A stretch of 64,000 nucleotides of DNA from an uncultured Methylobacter sp. (GTDB taxonomy: Bacteria > Pseudomonadota > Gammaproteobacteria > Methylococcales > Methylomonadaceae). The notes beneath the pieces are model-generated. The model ran no database searches. It worked only from the letters and a program-made list of their open reading frames with translations, and was not told where the DNA came from. The stretch covers positions 1-64,000 of the forward strand of contig CAILCX010000071.1 in assembly GCA_903832775.1 (NCBI GenBank). Direction: 5' to 3'. This document shows positions 8,176 through 17,231 of this stretch, piece by piece; position 1 is the first letter of the stretch, and every line of letters begins with the position of its first letter. Position numbers and translations under genes: made by a program.

Positions 8176-9837
8176 ATGTCTGAACAACAAGTCAGTATCC
8201 TGATCGGTTATTTATCTGAAGTCCGTGGTGATGGTATGGATGCCAGAATAATCGATGAGCATTGCAATGAGTCGCCGCTGATCCAGATTGGTGATGAGTC
8301 GATCCTGGCTGGTCATATTGGTTCGTATGTAGTGGTCAGGCAGGCCAATATTGGTGTTTTGGCGCTGGTTTTTAAAATGTGGGAAAAAGATCGCTTTGAT
8401 AGCTCAGATACCCGCCAAACTGAACGCTTTATTTCACTGATTCCGGTGGGTGAACTTCAGGCCAATGGCGTTTTTATTCGTGGTGTACGCCATTATCCAA
8501 CGCCGGGTGCCAAGGTTTTTGCCGTTGGCATTAATGAAATCAATGCCATTTTTTCTAAATTCAGAGATTACAATTTTTTTATCGGGCAATTATCGTCGCA
8601 CAAAGATTACCAGTTAAGTCTGGATCCGCGCGCATTGTTCGGCCGCCATTTTGCAATTATCGGACAATCGGGTTCGGGTAAATCCTGGGCCGTTACCAGT
8701 CTGATTCAGAACACCATTAAAGCCATGCCAAAGAGCCATATCATCATGCTGGATTTGCATGGTGAGTATTGCTGGAAAGACCAAGATGGGCTTTTACAAT
8801 CCGCGTTTCCAGAGAGTCTGGTGAATTATATTGATGCGATGGCCATGGAAATGCCCTATTGGATGATGACCTACGCGGAACTGGTAGATTTATTTATAGA
8901 CCGTAGCGATAAGGGCGCTTCCTTACAAATGTCTTATATGCGCGAGGTCATCGCGCAGCTAAAACGCAAGGAAGCCAAGGACATAGGTTTGGCAGAAGTC
9001 TCCATTGATACACCGATTTATTTTCCTTTGATTGAGCTCTATAGACAATTTAAGGCTGCTAACGAAGAAAGAAAAGAGTTCGGTAAAGTACTGGGCCCAA
9101 TGTTTGGGCAGTTTGATGAGTTTTTGATCCGAATGCAAAGTCGCTTGAATGATGTTCGCTATGACTTCTTATTAAAGCCCAAGACTCGAAATAATTCGGC
9201 AAGTATGGCTGATTTATTGCGTCAGTTTGTTGGTTTGGGTACTAAAAAAGCGAACATTACCGTGGTAGATTTAAGTTCCGTACCGACAGATATTCGTCCG
9301 GCGATTTCTGCTCAGGTCGGGCGATTAGCTTATGAGTTTAATTATTGGAATCCTCAGCGCCGTGATTTTCCGATTACCCTGATCTGCGAAGAAGCCCATG
9401 CCTATATCCCCAGAGAAAAAGGCGGCCAGTTCGAAGGCACAAAAAAAATGATGGAGCGTATCGCCAAAGAAGGTCGAAAATACGGAGTATCGATAGGCGT
9501 TGTCAGTCAGCGACCAACCGAATTGTCGGAAACCATGTTATCCCAATGTAGTTCCTTTATCTGTTTACGCACGACCAACCCCGATGATCAGGCTTATATC
9601 AGAGGTTTGGTGCCTGAAGCCGAAGGTGATCTAACTGATATTTTAAGTTCATTGGGTAGAGGGGAAGCGCTGATTTTAGGTGAGGCGGCACCTTTACCGA
9701 CCCGAGTCCAGATTTACAGACCAAACCCTGAACCCAAAAGTAACGATGTCGATTATTTTACGGGGTGGAGAGAAGGTCCTGATGACTTGGATGTTGAGGA
9801 AATCGTAAACTTATGGCGAACTCAGACCAGAAAGTAA
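8176..9837 (+). CDS. HerA-like DNA-translocating ATPase (DUF87)
   Basis: This 553-aa cytoplasmic ATPase belongs to the HerA/FtsK superfamily. A HAS-barrel-like beta domain occupies about residues 5-95. The ATPase core follows with Walker A GQSGSGKSWAVTSL near residue 165, Walker B LICEEAHAYIPRE near residue 408, and an arginine/sensor region (KEGRKYGVSIGVVSQRPTEL). HerA hexamers pump DNA and often partner with NurA or, in defence islands, with SIR2 or DUF4297 effectors. None of these is adjacent, so it looks like an orphan HerA. The physiological role is unknown; a DNA repair role is possible. Confidence 0.85.
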   Translation: MSEQQVSILIGYLSEVRGDGMDARIIDEHCNESPLIQIGDESILAGHIGSYVVVRQANIGVLALVFKMWEKDRFDSSDTRQTERFISLIPVGELQANGVFIRGVRHYPTPGAKVFAVGINEINAIFSKFRDYNFFIGQLSSHKDYQLSLDPRALFGRHFAIIGQSGSGKSWAVTSLIQNTIKAMPKSHIIMLDLHGEYCWKDQDGLLQSAFPESLVNYIDAMAMEMPYWMMTYAELVDLFIDRSDKGASLQMSYMREVIAQLKRKEAKDIGLAEVSIDTPIYFPLIELYRQFKAANEERKEFGKVLGPMFGQFDEFLIRMQSRLNDVRYDFLLKPKTRNNSASMADLLRQFVGLGTKKANITVVDLSSVPTDIRPAISAQVGRLAYEFNYWNPQRRDFPITLICEEAHAYIPREKGGQFEGTKKMMERIAKEGRKYGVSIGVVSQRPTELSETMLSQCSSFICLRTTNPDDQAYIRGLVPEAEGDLTDILSSLGRGEALILGEAAPLPTRVQIYRPNPEPKSNDVDYFTGWREGPDDLDVEEIVNLWRTQTRK

Positions 9838-9998
9838 ACTGTCTTTCTTGGTGATTTTTATGCCGGAACTATTTGAATACTGTTCACCTATGGAACTTCA
9901 CTACTTTGAAAGAAATAACTCAGGGTTTCTAATGTGACTTGTTTAGATGGTTATGCCTGCTTGTACAAAGCCAAATCAGTCCAACTTTTTTCTTTATC

Positions 9999-11228
9999 GT
10001 GCTAAATATTATCTGGATTGGTTTTTTTCTCGCCGCTTTTTGCACCGCGCTGATCAAGCTGGTTTTCTTTGGCGATCAACAGGTTTTTGCGCAAATCATG
10101 GAAGCTATGTTTGCCCTGTCAAAATCGGCTTTTGAAATATCCCTCGGTCTGACAGGTGTTCTGGCTTTATGGCTGGGCATTATGCGCATCGGCGAAAAAA
10201 GTGGTTTTGTTTTATTGCTCACTCAAAGTCTCACACCCTTATTTAGCCGCTTAATGCCAGAAGTACCCAAAGGTCATCCTGCTTTAGGCGCAATGGTGAT
10301 GAATATTTCCGCCAATGCGCTGGGTCTCGACAATGCTGCAACTCCTCTGGGTATTAAAGCGATGCAGGAACTGCAGACCCTGAATCCTAATCCTGAAACT
10401 GCCAGTAATGCGCAAATCCTGTTTTTGGTGATTAATACCTCGGGCGTGACGTTGTTTCCGGTGACGATATTTACCTATCGAGCCCAGCTTGGGGCAGCTC
10501 ATCCTACTGATGTTTTCATTCCCATTCTGATCGCCACCTATATTGGCACCATGGTAGGCCTGTTCGCAGTAGCTTATGTACAAAAAATCAACCTGCTCGA
10601 TAAGGTGGTCATGGCTTATCTGGGTGGGTTTACACTGATTGTTGGCAGCATCCTGGTGTATTTTTCAAGCCTGCCGCAACAACAGATGCTTGAACAATCC
10701 GCTCTCATCAGCAACTTTATTTTATTTTCGTTGGTGATTACCTTTATTGTCGGTGCGATTCACAAAGAAATTAACGCTTACGATGCTTTTATAGAAGGTG
10801 CAAAAGAAGGTTTCCAGACAGCTACAACCATCATTCCTTATCTGGTTGCGATGCTGGTTGCCATTGGCGTGTTCAGGGCCAGTGGCGCACTGGATTTGCT
10901 GGCCGATCTGGCGCGTTACGTGGTGCATTACTTTATGTTGGACGACCGTTTTGTCGATGCGTTACCGACCGCTTTAATGAAGCCGTTCAGCGGCAGTGGC
11001 GCTAGAGCCATGATGATCGACACTATGAAAACCCTGGGTGCCGATTCGTTTGCCGGACGTTTGTCGTCCATCGTGCAAGGCAGTAGCGAAACCACTTTTT
11101 ATGTATTGGCGATTTACTTCGGTTCGGTGGGCATCAAACATATTCGCCATGCCGCAGCCTGTGGGATAATAGCCGACATTGCCGGTATAGTTGCTTCCAT
11201 TTTTGTTGCGTATTGGTTTTTTGGTTAG
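9999..11228 (+). CDS. SpmA/SpmB-like nucleoside-recognition (Gate) domain membrane protein
   Basis: This integral membrane protein is a fusion of two halves resembling Bacillus spore maturation proteins SpmA and SpmB. The first half carries LGLDNAATPLGIKAM and LVINTSGVTLFP. The second carries GAKEGFQTATTIIPYLVAMLVAIGVFRASGAL and ALMKPFSGSGARAMM..VQGSSETTFYVLAIYFGSVG. About ten hydrophobic segments are visible. The ORF track begins at TTG 9939, but GTG 9999 (VLNIIWIGFF) matches the usual family start and is preferred; no strong ribosome binding site decides it. Fused homologues occur in many non-sporulating proteobacteria. Transport function is unproven. Confidence 0.85.
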   Translation: MLNIIWIGFFLAAFCTALIKLVFFGDQQVFAQIMEAMFALSKSAFEISLGLTGVLALWLGIMRIGEKSGFVLLLTQSLTPLFSRLMPEVPKGHPALGAMVMNISANALGLDNAATPLGIKAMQELQTLNPNPETASNAQILFLVINTSGVTLFPVTIFTYRAQLGAAHPTDVFIPILIATYIGTMVGLFAVAYVQKINLLDKVVMAYLGGFTLIVGSILVYFSSLPQQQMLEQSALISNFILFSLVITFIVGAIHKEINAYDAFIEGAKEGFQTATTIIPYLVAMLVAIGVFRASGALDLLADLARYVVHYFMLDDRFVDALPTALMKPFSGSGARAMMIDTMKTLGADSFAGRLSSIVQGSSETTFYVLAIYFGSVGIKHIRHAAACGIIADIAGIVASIFVAYWFFG

Positions 11229-11239
11229 GGCGAAGGCGA

Positions 11240-11260
11240 ATTGTTACTTTCGATAACAAT
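11240..11260 (+). terminator. Possible terminator hairpin
   Basis: ATTGTTA and TAACAAT form a 7-bp stem around a 7-nt loop, 12 bp after the stop of the SpmAB-like gene. The following T-run is weak (GATTTTGCC), so this is only a candidate. Confidence 0.35.
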
Positions 11261-11356
11261 GATTTTGCCTCATATATTAACTGGATAGCTTTCGTCCATC
11301 CTCTTTAGCCTTTCATCTTTATCTTCCCCTTTTTAGAGTTTGTTATTTAATTATTA

Positions 11357-12646
11357 ATGAAAGTTCATCTTAAATCCCTCGGTTGCCGTCTAAACGAAGC
11401 CGAACTGGAAACCTGGGCACAGGCTTTTCAAAAATTTGGTCATCAGATTACCACGCAAGCAGAAGCCGCTAATCTTATCGTGCTTAACTCCTGTGCAGTC
11501 ACCCAGGATGCCGCCAGAAAATCACGTCAACTGATACGCCGAATTCACCGCGATAATCCCCAAGCCAAACTAGTCGTCAGCGGTTGTTATGCGACTTTAA
11601 ATGAAGATGAGGCTTCGGCTTTGCTGGGTGTTGATCTGATAGTCAGCAACAAGGACAAGGATCAGCTGGTCGAAAAAACCCTGGCAGAATTGAACATGGA
11701 CAGCATGCCATCGCTTTCTACCGAGCCCGGAGAAATATCGCTGTTCACACGTGGCAGACAACGTGCCTTCGTTAAGGTGCAGGATGGTTGTCGTTATCGC
11801 TGTACCTTTTGCATCGTTACCGTGGCGCGCGGCGAAGAAAATAGTCGTCCGGTGCAGGCGGTAATTGAGGAAATTAACGCGTTGTATCAACAAGGCATCA
11901 CTGAAGTTATTTTGACTGGCGTGCATTTGGGCGGTTATGGCAGTGATTTGGGCAACAACTTGTCAGATTTGATTAAAGCCATTTTGGCGGAAACCGACAT
12001 CCCGCGCCTCAGATTAGGTTCGCTGGAACCCTGGGAATTGCCCGAAGATTTTTTCGAGCTGTTTTATAATCCTCGTTTGATGCCGCATCTGCATTTGCCC
12101 TTGCAAAGCGGTTCCGATACCGTGCTGCGGCGCATGGCAAGACGCTGTAAAACCGAAGAGTTTGCGGCCATTGTCCAAAAGCTGAGGGCACAAATCCTTG
12201 ATTTTAATGTCACTACCGATATTATTGTCGGTTTTCCCGGCGAGACTGAACAAGAATGGCAGGAGAGTTTTGACTTTATCAAGAAAGTCGTTTTCGGTCA
12301 TATTCACATTTTTACTTATTCCAGTCGGGAAGGCACTAAAGCTGCAGGTTTGCCGGATCAATTAACAAATGACATCAAAAAACAACGCAGTAAACAATTG
12401 CATGATTTGGCAGAGCAAATGAAGCTAAAGTTTTTTGCCGATAATATAGGCAAGGAGTTTAAGGTGTTGTGGGAAGGTTACAGCGAAGCTTTGGACAATG
12501 GCAAACAGCGGGTATTTGGTTATACACCCAATTATCTTCGCGTGGGTTGTGTAATTGACAAGGATATTTCTGTCGAGAATCAAACCTTAAGTTGCCGGGT
12601 AACTGCCGTAGAAGAAAGTAGTGTGGTTGGAGAGCTTTTGGACTAA
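11357..12646 (+). CDS. mtaB: tRNA (N6-L-threonylcarbamoyladenosine(37)-C2)-methylthiotransferase MtaB
   Basis: This 429-aa radical-SAM enzyme adds a methylthio group to t6A37 of ANN-decoding tRNAs, giving ms2t6A. The N-terminal MTTase domain starts VHLKSLGCRLNEAELE and supplies cysteines at NSCAVT and SGCYAT for the second iron-sulfur cluster. The radical-SAM motif CRYRCTFC lies near residue 145. LPLQSGSDTVLRRMARRC is a family signature. A C-terminal TRAM-like region (from about residue 365) would bind tRNA. The MtaB type, rather than MiaB or RimO, is inferred from the short N-terminus with CRLNEAE. Confidence 0.92.
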   Translation: MKVHLKSLGCRLNEAELETWAQAFQKFGHQITTQAEAANLIVLNSCAVTQDAARKSRQLIRRIHRDNPQAKLVVSGCYATLNEDEASALLGVDLIVSNKDKDQLVEKTLAELNMDSMPSLSTEPGEISLFTRGRQRAFVKVQDGCRYRCTFCIVTVARGEENSRPVQAVIEEINALYQQGITEVILTGVHLGGYGSDLGNNLSDLIKAILAETDIPRLRLGSLEPWELPEDFFELFYNPRLMPHLHLPLQSGSDTVLRRMARRCKTEEFAAIVQKLRAQILDFNVTTDIIVGFPGETEQEWQESFDFIKKVVFGHIHIFTYSSREGTKAAGLPDQLTNDIKKQRSKQLHDLAEQMKLKFFADNIGKEFKVLWEGYSEALDNGKQRVFGYTPNYLRVGCVIDKDISVENQTLSCRVTAVEESSVVGELLD

Positions 12647-12695
12647 ATTTTTGCTCACTGTGAGTCTTCGTAATGAATAATGCTTCCAAAACAAC

Positions 12696-14246
12696 ATGAC
12701 TCTACTTCAGACAGCAAAACGCGCTTTAAAGCTTTTCCGTATCGGGCGAGCCGCTAAAACTGTTCTCCGGACACAGAACGAAACCGAACACTTGCTCGCC
12801 AAGCGTGCGTTGGTAGCATTGTTTGCCGATGCTCGGGGCATTAGCATGAAAGCCGGTCAGTTGTTTGCTGGCAATGACGGTGCAACGCCCTTTCAGGAGC
12901 TGGTTTCTGGTATTGAGCCCTTGCCGTTAAAAACCATGCTGTCCCTGCTTGAGCAAGAACTGGGGCAACCGGTCAAAAATATATTCCGTAAAATTGAGCC
13001 CGCCATTGCCGCAGCTTCGCTAGGGCAAGTCCATCTTGCCGAACTTAGAAACGGTGACAAAGTTGCTATTAAAATTCGTTATCCGGATATTGCCGAGGCA
13101 GTTGATGCCGAGCTGCGTCTGATTGGCTTACTGCCTGGTGTTGGACCGGTCAAGCGTTGGGGCTTTGATGTTGAAGCTTATAAAAAAAGTCTGCGCGACA
13201 ACATGCAGCGTGAGCTTGATTATCGCTCGGAAGCGCACCGGCAACAATATTTTGGTCAGACTGTTATTGTTCCCGGCTTGCAAGTCCCCACAATTGTTAA
13301 AGATTTGTGTAGTGAATGTGTGCTGGTTCAAAGTCGGGCAGAAGGGGTATCGATTGATAAAGTGAGCGACTGGCCGCTGCAAGAACGTCTTGTTATCGGT
13401 CAAACCTTAATGCTGACCTTGTTTAAAAGTTTGTTTGTAGCCGGTGAAGTGCATGGCGATCCGCATCCGGGTAATAGCTTTTACAGTCATGATCAAAATG
13501 GTCAGCCGCAAGTTACCTTACTCGATTTCGGTTGTACCCTTACCATTACCGAACAACGCAGACTGGCGCTGCTTAAACTGATCGTCGCTTGTCGTGAGAA
13601 AAATACTGTTAAACCCCTGGAATGCTTTGCGGCATTAGGTTTTGATGGTAAAAAATTAAATGTCATCAGTGGCTCCTTACCCGCCTTGAGCCAGTTGTTA
13701 TTCAAGCCGTTTTTAGTAAGCTACTCCTTCGACTTGAAGCAATGGCGATTAGGTGACTCGATTAACGATCTGTTGGGTGATTACCGCTGGTGGTTCCGGT
13801 CAGCCGGGCCTTCCGACCTGTTTTTATTGTTACGTGCCTTTCAGGGATTGACTCAGCAATTACAACAACTGGAGGTCAGTTTATCGTGGTGGGCGTTGTT
13901 ACAACAAGCCGTTGGCCCAAAATTACTAAGGCAAGCGATTCAATATCAACTACCTTCTATTGACGAAGAATTGGAAATGACTGCCCTAAGCTTTGCTCAA
14001 CAGGCCAAGCATCTTTGCGTGCGAGTAACCGAAGACAATGAGCCATATGTGTCAGTCAAAATGCCGGCCGAGGCTGTATTTGAATTGGAACAGTTAATCC
14101 CGCAAGACGTGCTGGAGCGGATTAACGCTTCGGGAATCATTGATTTTCAACAGTTAGGTGTTGCACTTCGTGTAAACGGAATTACTCCCCAGGACTTGTT
14201 TGTTTTCGAAGATCAGAGAAAGATCTATAAGGTTTGGCTGGAATAA
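12696..14246 (+). CDS. AarF/ABC1/UbiB-family protein kinase-like protein
   Basis: This 516-aa protein has an ABC1/ADCK atypical kinase domain. Visible signatures are MKAGQLFAG (the KxGQ inhibitory motif, about residue 52), AAASLGQVHLAEL (Ala-rich nucleotide loop), a lysine in KVAIKIRYP, the catalytic VHGDPHPGN and LLDFGCT. UbiB proteins of this superfamily support ubiquinone biosynthesis or lipid distribution. Here the usual C-terminal twin transmembrane helices of UbiB are not evident, so it is better called AarF-like. It lies 49 bp downstream of mtaB and may share its transcript. Confidence 0.85.
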   Translation: MTLLQTAKRALKLFRIGRAAKTVLRTQNETEHLLAKRALVALFADARGISMKAGQLFAGNDGATPFQELVSGIEPLPLKTMLSLLEQELGQPVKNIFRKIEPAIAAASLGQVHLAELRNGDKVAIKIRYPDIAEAVDAELRLIGLLPGVGPVKRWGFDVEAYKKSLRDNMQRELDYRSEAHRQQYFGQTVIVPGLQVPTIVKDLCSECVLVQSRAEGVSIDKVSDWPLQERLVIGQTLMLTLFKSLFVAGEVHGDPHPGNSFYSHDQNGQPQVTLLDFGCTLTITEQRRLALLKLIVACREKNTVKPLECFAALGFDGKKLNVISGSLPALSQLLFKPFLVSYSFDLKQWRLGDSINDLLGDYRWWFRSAGPSDLFLLLRAFQGLTQQLQQLEVSLSWWALLQQAVGPKLLRQAIQYQLPSIDEELEMTALSFAQQAKHLCVRVTEDNEPYVSVKMPAEAVFELEQLIPQDVLERINASGIIDFQQLGVALRVNGITPQDLFVFEDQRKIYKVWLE

Positions 14247-14316
14247 GTGTATTAGCTGAATTTAGTGCATCCTTGAACTGCCTCGTAGGGCTAAACACAA
14301 TAGCAAGCATCAAAAC

Positions 14317-15096
14317 TTAAGTTTTTATAGATTTAAACAAGTTATAAAAATTTGCAGTTGATAATTCGGCAATTTCATTAACTGTGGTGCCACGCAATTC
14401 CGCCAGTTTTTCTGCAACATAGCGCACGTAAGTTGGATAGTTGGGTCTGCCACGAAAAGGCGCGGGAGCAAGATAAGGCGAGTCGGTTTCGATAAGAAAA
14501 CGGTCGGCCGGCACTTTTTTGGCAACTTCCTGAATGTCTTTAGCGCTGTTAAACGTGACAATGCCTGAAAAAGAGATATAAAAATTTAAATCCAAGGCTC
14601 TTTGGGCAAACTCCCAATCTTCGGTAAAACAGTGAATAATACCGCCGATTACACTGGCGCCTTCTTCTTCCAGTAGTCGCAGGGTATCGAATTTGGCATC
14701 ACGGGTATGAATAATCAATGGTTTTTTCAAGCTTTTTGCTGCATTGATATGATTTCTGAAGCGCTGGTGTTGCCAAGTTAAATCACCTTCGCTACGAAAA
14801 TAATCCAGTCCGGTCTCACCGATTGCTATAATTTTATCATCCTGACCTAAAGCGATAAGTTCTTCTACGCTGGGATCCTGGCCATCACGAACATTGGGAT
14901 GTACACCCACAGTCAACGATATTTGCGGATAAGGCGCAACCAAAGCTTGCATGGCAGGATAAGCTTCCAAATCAATAGAAATACATAGCAGATGTTCGAT
15001 TTGACTGTTTTTTGCTTCGTTCATGAAGCAGGAAAAATCGTTTTGATACGGAGCAAGATCAATACGATCCAGGTGGCAATGAGAGTCTATTAACAT
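14317..15096 (-). CDS. tatD: TatD-family metal-dependent deoxyribonuclease
   Basis: This 259-aa TIM-barrel hydrolase has the metal ligands of the TatD family: MLIDSHCHLDR at the start, GETGLDYF near residue 94, PLIIHTRDA, HCFTED and ETDSPYLAPAPFRG. The family has 3'-5' exonuclease activity in DNA repair and quality control. It follows pilZ in the tmk-holB-pilZ-tatD order also known from Pseudomonas. Length is normal. The region between pilZ and tatD carries short repeats. Confidence 0.93.
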   Translation of the reverse strand: MLIDSHCHLDRIDLAPYQNDFSCFMNEAKNSQIEHLLCISIDLEAYPAMQALVAPYPQISLTVGVHPNVRDGQDPSVEELIALGQDDKIIAIGETGLDYFRSEGDLTWQHQRFRNHINAAKSLKKPLIIHTRDAKFDTLRLLEEEGASVIGGIIHCFTEDWEFAQRALDLNFYISFSGIVTFNSAKDIQEVAKKVPADRFLIETDSPYLAPAPFRGRPNYPTYVRYVAEKLAELRGTTVNEIAELSTANFYNLFKSIKT

Positions 15097-15115
15097 GGGA
15101 AGTTTTTATAAAAGC

Positions 15116-15202
15116 AGGCGAAAGACAAAAGATGAAAGATGAAAAAAAACTGGACTTCAACACAACCGCCTTTAACCTTGCGTCTTTCGCCCTTCGCCTT
15201 CT
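15116..15202. repeat. Low-complexity repeat cluster between pilZ and tatD
   Basis: AGGCGAAAGACAAAAGATGAAAGATG-type sequence is followed about 70 bp later by its approximate reverse complement (CTTTCGCCCTTCGCCTT). It is similar in style to the 3800-3912 cluster. No coding potential is seen. Confidence 0.45.
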
Positions 15203-15553
15203 TTACATGGTATGCGTCGAACGATCGTGTTCTAAAGAGCCGGCCAGATAGTTCTCTATTTTGTTGCGCGAGGTACCATTATCCTGATCGCTAAATTGCA
15301 CGCCAACACCTACAGCTCTATAGCCTTCAGAGCCGGGCGGAGTTATCCAGATTATTTTTCCGGCTATCGGTAAGCGTTCGGTTTCGTCCATTAAATTGAG
15401 CAGCATGAAAACTTCCTGTCCCATTTCATATTTACGATTAGTGGGAATAAACAAACCGCCGTTGGTTACAAAAGGCATATAAGCCATAAATAATGCATTT
15501 TTATCTTTTATCGAAAGGGATAAAATACCTTGTCCCTGTGCCGCATCTGCCAT
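15203..15553 (-). CDS. pilZ: Type IV pilus assembly protein PilZ
   Basis: This 116-aa single-domain PilZ protein sits directly downstream of holB, the position of the founding pilZ gene in Pseudomonas. It shows GILSLSIKDKNALFMAYMPFVTNGGLFIPT and AGKIIWITPPG. The canonical c-di-GMP-binding RxxxR and D/NxSxxG motifs are absent, as is usual for true PilZ orthologues, which act through protein contacts with PilB/FimX rather than by binding c-di-GMP. It supports type IV pilus biogenesis, fitting the pilMNOPQ cluster in this window. Confidence 0.9.
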   Translation of the reverse strand: MADAAQGQGILSLSIKDKNALFMAYMPFVTNGGLFIPTNRKYEMGQEVFMLLNLMDETERLPIAGKIIWITPPGSEGYRAVGVGVQFSDQDNGTSRNKIENYLAGSLEHDRSTHTM

Positions 15554-15555
15554 AG

Positions 15556-16563
15556 TTATTTTTTCCGGTTGAGTTCTTGCCAGTCTATTAGGATTTCTTC
15601 GAACAATAATTGTTTGTTGATTTGCGTATCTAACCGTTCTCGTGCTGCCAATAATAGATCATACAGTTTATAAAGTCCTTTTAATTCTAGTTGTTGAGTC
15701 AATTCCTGTAGTTGATTACTAAGATCCGGATTATAAGAATTTTCTACGTTGGCCGAGAAAAAACATTTAATCAGATCGATAATCCAGGAAGTAATCCAAA
15801 ATATTAACGGCGCTGCCGGCAGTTTATACCAGTTCTCGGCAACGCTGACCGGTGAATCAAGCTGTTTAGCAATAGATAACCATTTTTCAAAGCAGTCATT
15901 ACGCAAGGTCAATGAGTGATCATTAACATAATCCAGCGCCAGCAAAGGCGCACCCTGCGCTAAAGCAACGTTGCAAAACAAAAGTGGAGTTGGTGGCGCT
16001 TTTTTTTGCAATGTTTCGCCCAGCCACTTAACAACGGTCGTCTTATCTGGTGTTGTTAATGCCAGTTTTTGGCAACGGCTAATAATAGTTGCCGGTAATT
16101 TAGCCGGTTTTTCGGTGATTAAAATAATACAGGTACGTTCTGTCGGTTCTTCCAGACATTTTAAAAATGCATTTGCAGCGGCGTTATTCATGCGCTCGGC
16201 CGGATTGACAATGACCATTCGATAGGTTTCAAACTGGGGTTTTAACGTCAGTCGGGTAATCAGATTGCGTATCTGGGCGATACCTATGCCTTTGCCAGGT
16301 TCTTCGGGTTCAAGAAGGATAAGGTCTGGATGCGTTTTTGCATTAACCAAATGGCAACTGCTGCATTGGCCGCAAGCCAAACCATCCGGCATTGGCTTTG
16401 CACAAAGTAAGGCAATTGCAAATTGATGTGCTAACTGTTGTTTACCCAAACCTTTGTTGCCGGTAATTAGCAAGGCTTGCGGAATACGCTTTTGTGTTAC
16501 ATAGCTGTGTAAATGTTCCCAGCTTTGCTGTTGCCAGGGAAGTATTGGGGCATGTAAGCTCAT
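15556..16563 (-). CDS. holB: DNA polymerase III delta-prime subunit
   Basis: This 335-aa clamp-loader subunit helps load the beta sliding clamp during replication. It has an AAA+ fold with a P-loop-like GNKGLGKQQLA near residue 35, zinc-binding cysteines (LACGQCSSCH), and the LKCLEEPTERTCIILIT sensor region. Its start overlaps the tmk stop by 4 bp (ATGA). The operon mltG-tmk-holB-pilZ is tightly packed. Confidence 0.93.
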   Translation of the reverse strand: MSLHAPILPWQQQSWEHLHSYVTQKRIPQALLITGNKGLGKQQLAHQFAIALLCAKPMPDGLACGQCSSCHLVNAKTHPDLILLEPEEPGKGIGIAQIRNLITRLTLKPQFETYRMVIVNPAERMNNAAANAFLKCLEEPTERTCIILITEKPAKLPATIISRCQKLALTTPDKTTVVKWLGETLQKKAPPTPLLFCNVALAQGAPLLALDYVNDHSLTLRNDCFEKWLSIAKQLDSPVSVAENWYKLPAAPLIFWITSWIIDLIKCFFSANVENSYNPDLSNQLQELTQQLELKGLYKLYDLLLAARERLDTQINKQLLFEEILIDWQELNRKK

Positions 16564-17231
16564 TTTACGCTGTCAGTCGAGGAGGGCGTCGGGCAAGTCA
16601 AGGTGCTTAAGCAGGGCAAGCTACGTATGACATCCGTAATGGCTAACTGCACATCTGTTAAGGGCTGGTTTGCTTTTATCAGTTTGATACGCTCAGGGAA
16701 TAACTCGGCTTGCAGTAAATAAGCCCGCCTGACGGTTTCAAAAAAACCGATTTTTTCTGATTCAAAACGATCAAAAGCACCGCGTTCTCTGGCTCTTGAG
16801 ATACCTACCTCAACAGGTGCATCCAATAATAGCGTCAAGTCGGGTTTTAGCGTGCCTTGTACCAGGTTTTCCAGCCAATTTATAGTGCCAATTTTTATGT
16901 TGCGACCTCCTCCCTGATAGGCATACGTCGCATCGGTGAACCGGTCGCACAGTACCCAATGACCTTGAGCCAAAGCCGGTTCGATAACGTGCTTGATATG
17001 CTGCGCTCTTGCCGCGAACATCATCAATAATTCGGCTGTTTCTGAAACAGCCTCGCTATTATTGTCCAGCAATAATTGGCGAATTTTTTCAGCAAGCTGC
17101 GTCCCGCCAGGTTCGCGGCTAACAACAACCGATATGCCATGTTGTTGTAAATAATCTTTGATAAATATTAAATTGGTTGTTTTACCGACGCCTTCACCGC
17201 CTTCAAGGGTAATAAACTTTCCACGGGTCAT
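16560..17231 (-). CDS. tmk: Thymidylate kinase
   Basis: This 223-aa enzyme phosphorylates dTMP to dTDP in the cytoplasm. The P-loop is EGGEGVGKTTN near residue 10, followed by the DR(F/Y) motif in VLCDRFTDATYAYQGGGR and the LID-region arginines in ISRARERGAFDRFE. A roughly 12-residue Ser/Thr/Pro-rich tail (TCPTPSSTDSVK) extends beyond the usual end. It overlaps mltG upstream and holB downstream by 4 bp each. Confidence 0.95.
   Translation of the reverse strand: MTRGKFITLEGGEGVGKTTNLIFIKDYLQQHGISVVVSREPGGTQLAEKIRQLLLDNNSEAVSETAELLMMFAARAQHIKHVIEPALAQGHWVLCDRFTDATYAYQGGGRNIKIGTINWLENLVQGTLKPDLTLLLDAPVEVGISRARERGAFDRFESEKIGFFETVRRAYLLQAELFPERIKLIKANQPLTDVQLAITDVIRSLPCLSTLTCPTPSSTDSVK

Noticed and set aside
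8176-9837. HerA-like ATPase as part of a new anti-phage system
   Set aside because: No nuclease, SIR2, DUF4297 or other effector gene is adjacent. The neighbours are conserved housekeeping-type genes on either side, so a defence role is not supported by this window.
14312-14326. AAAACTTAAGTTTT palindrome as a terminator between the AarF-like gene and tatD
   Set aside because: It is all A/T apart from two base pairs and has no loop, so it is too weak to call.
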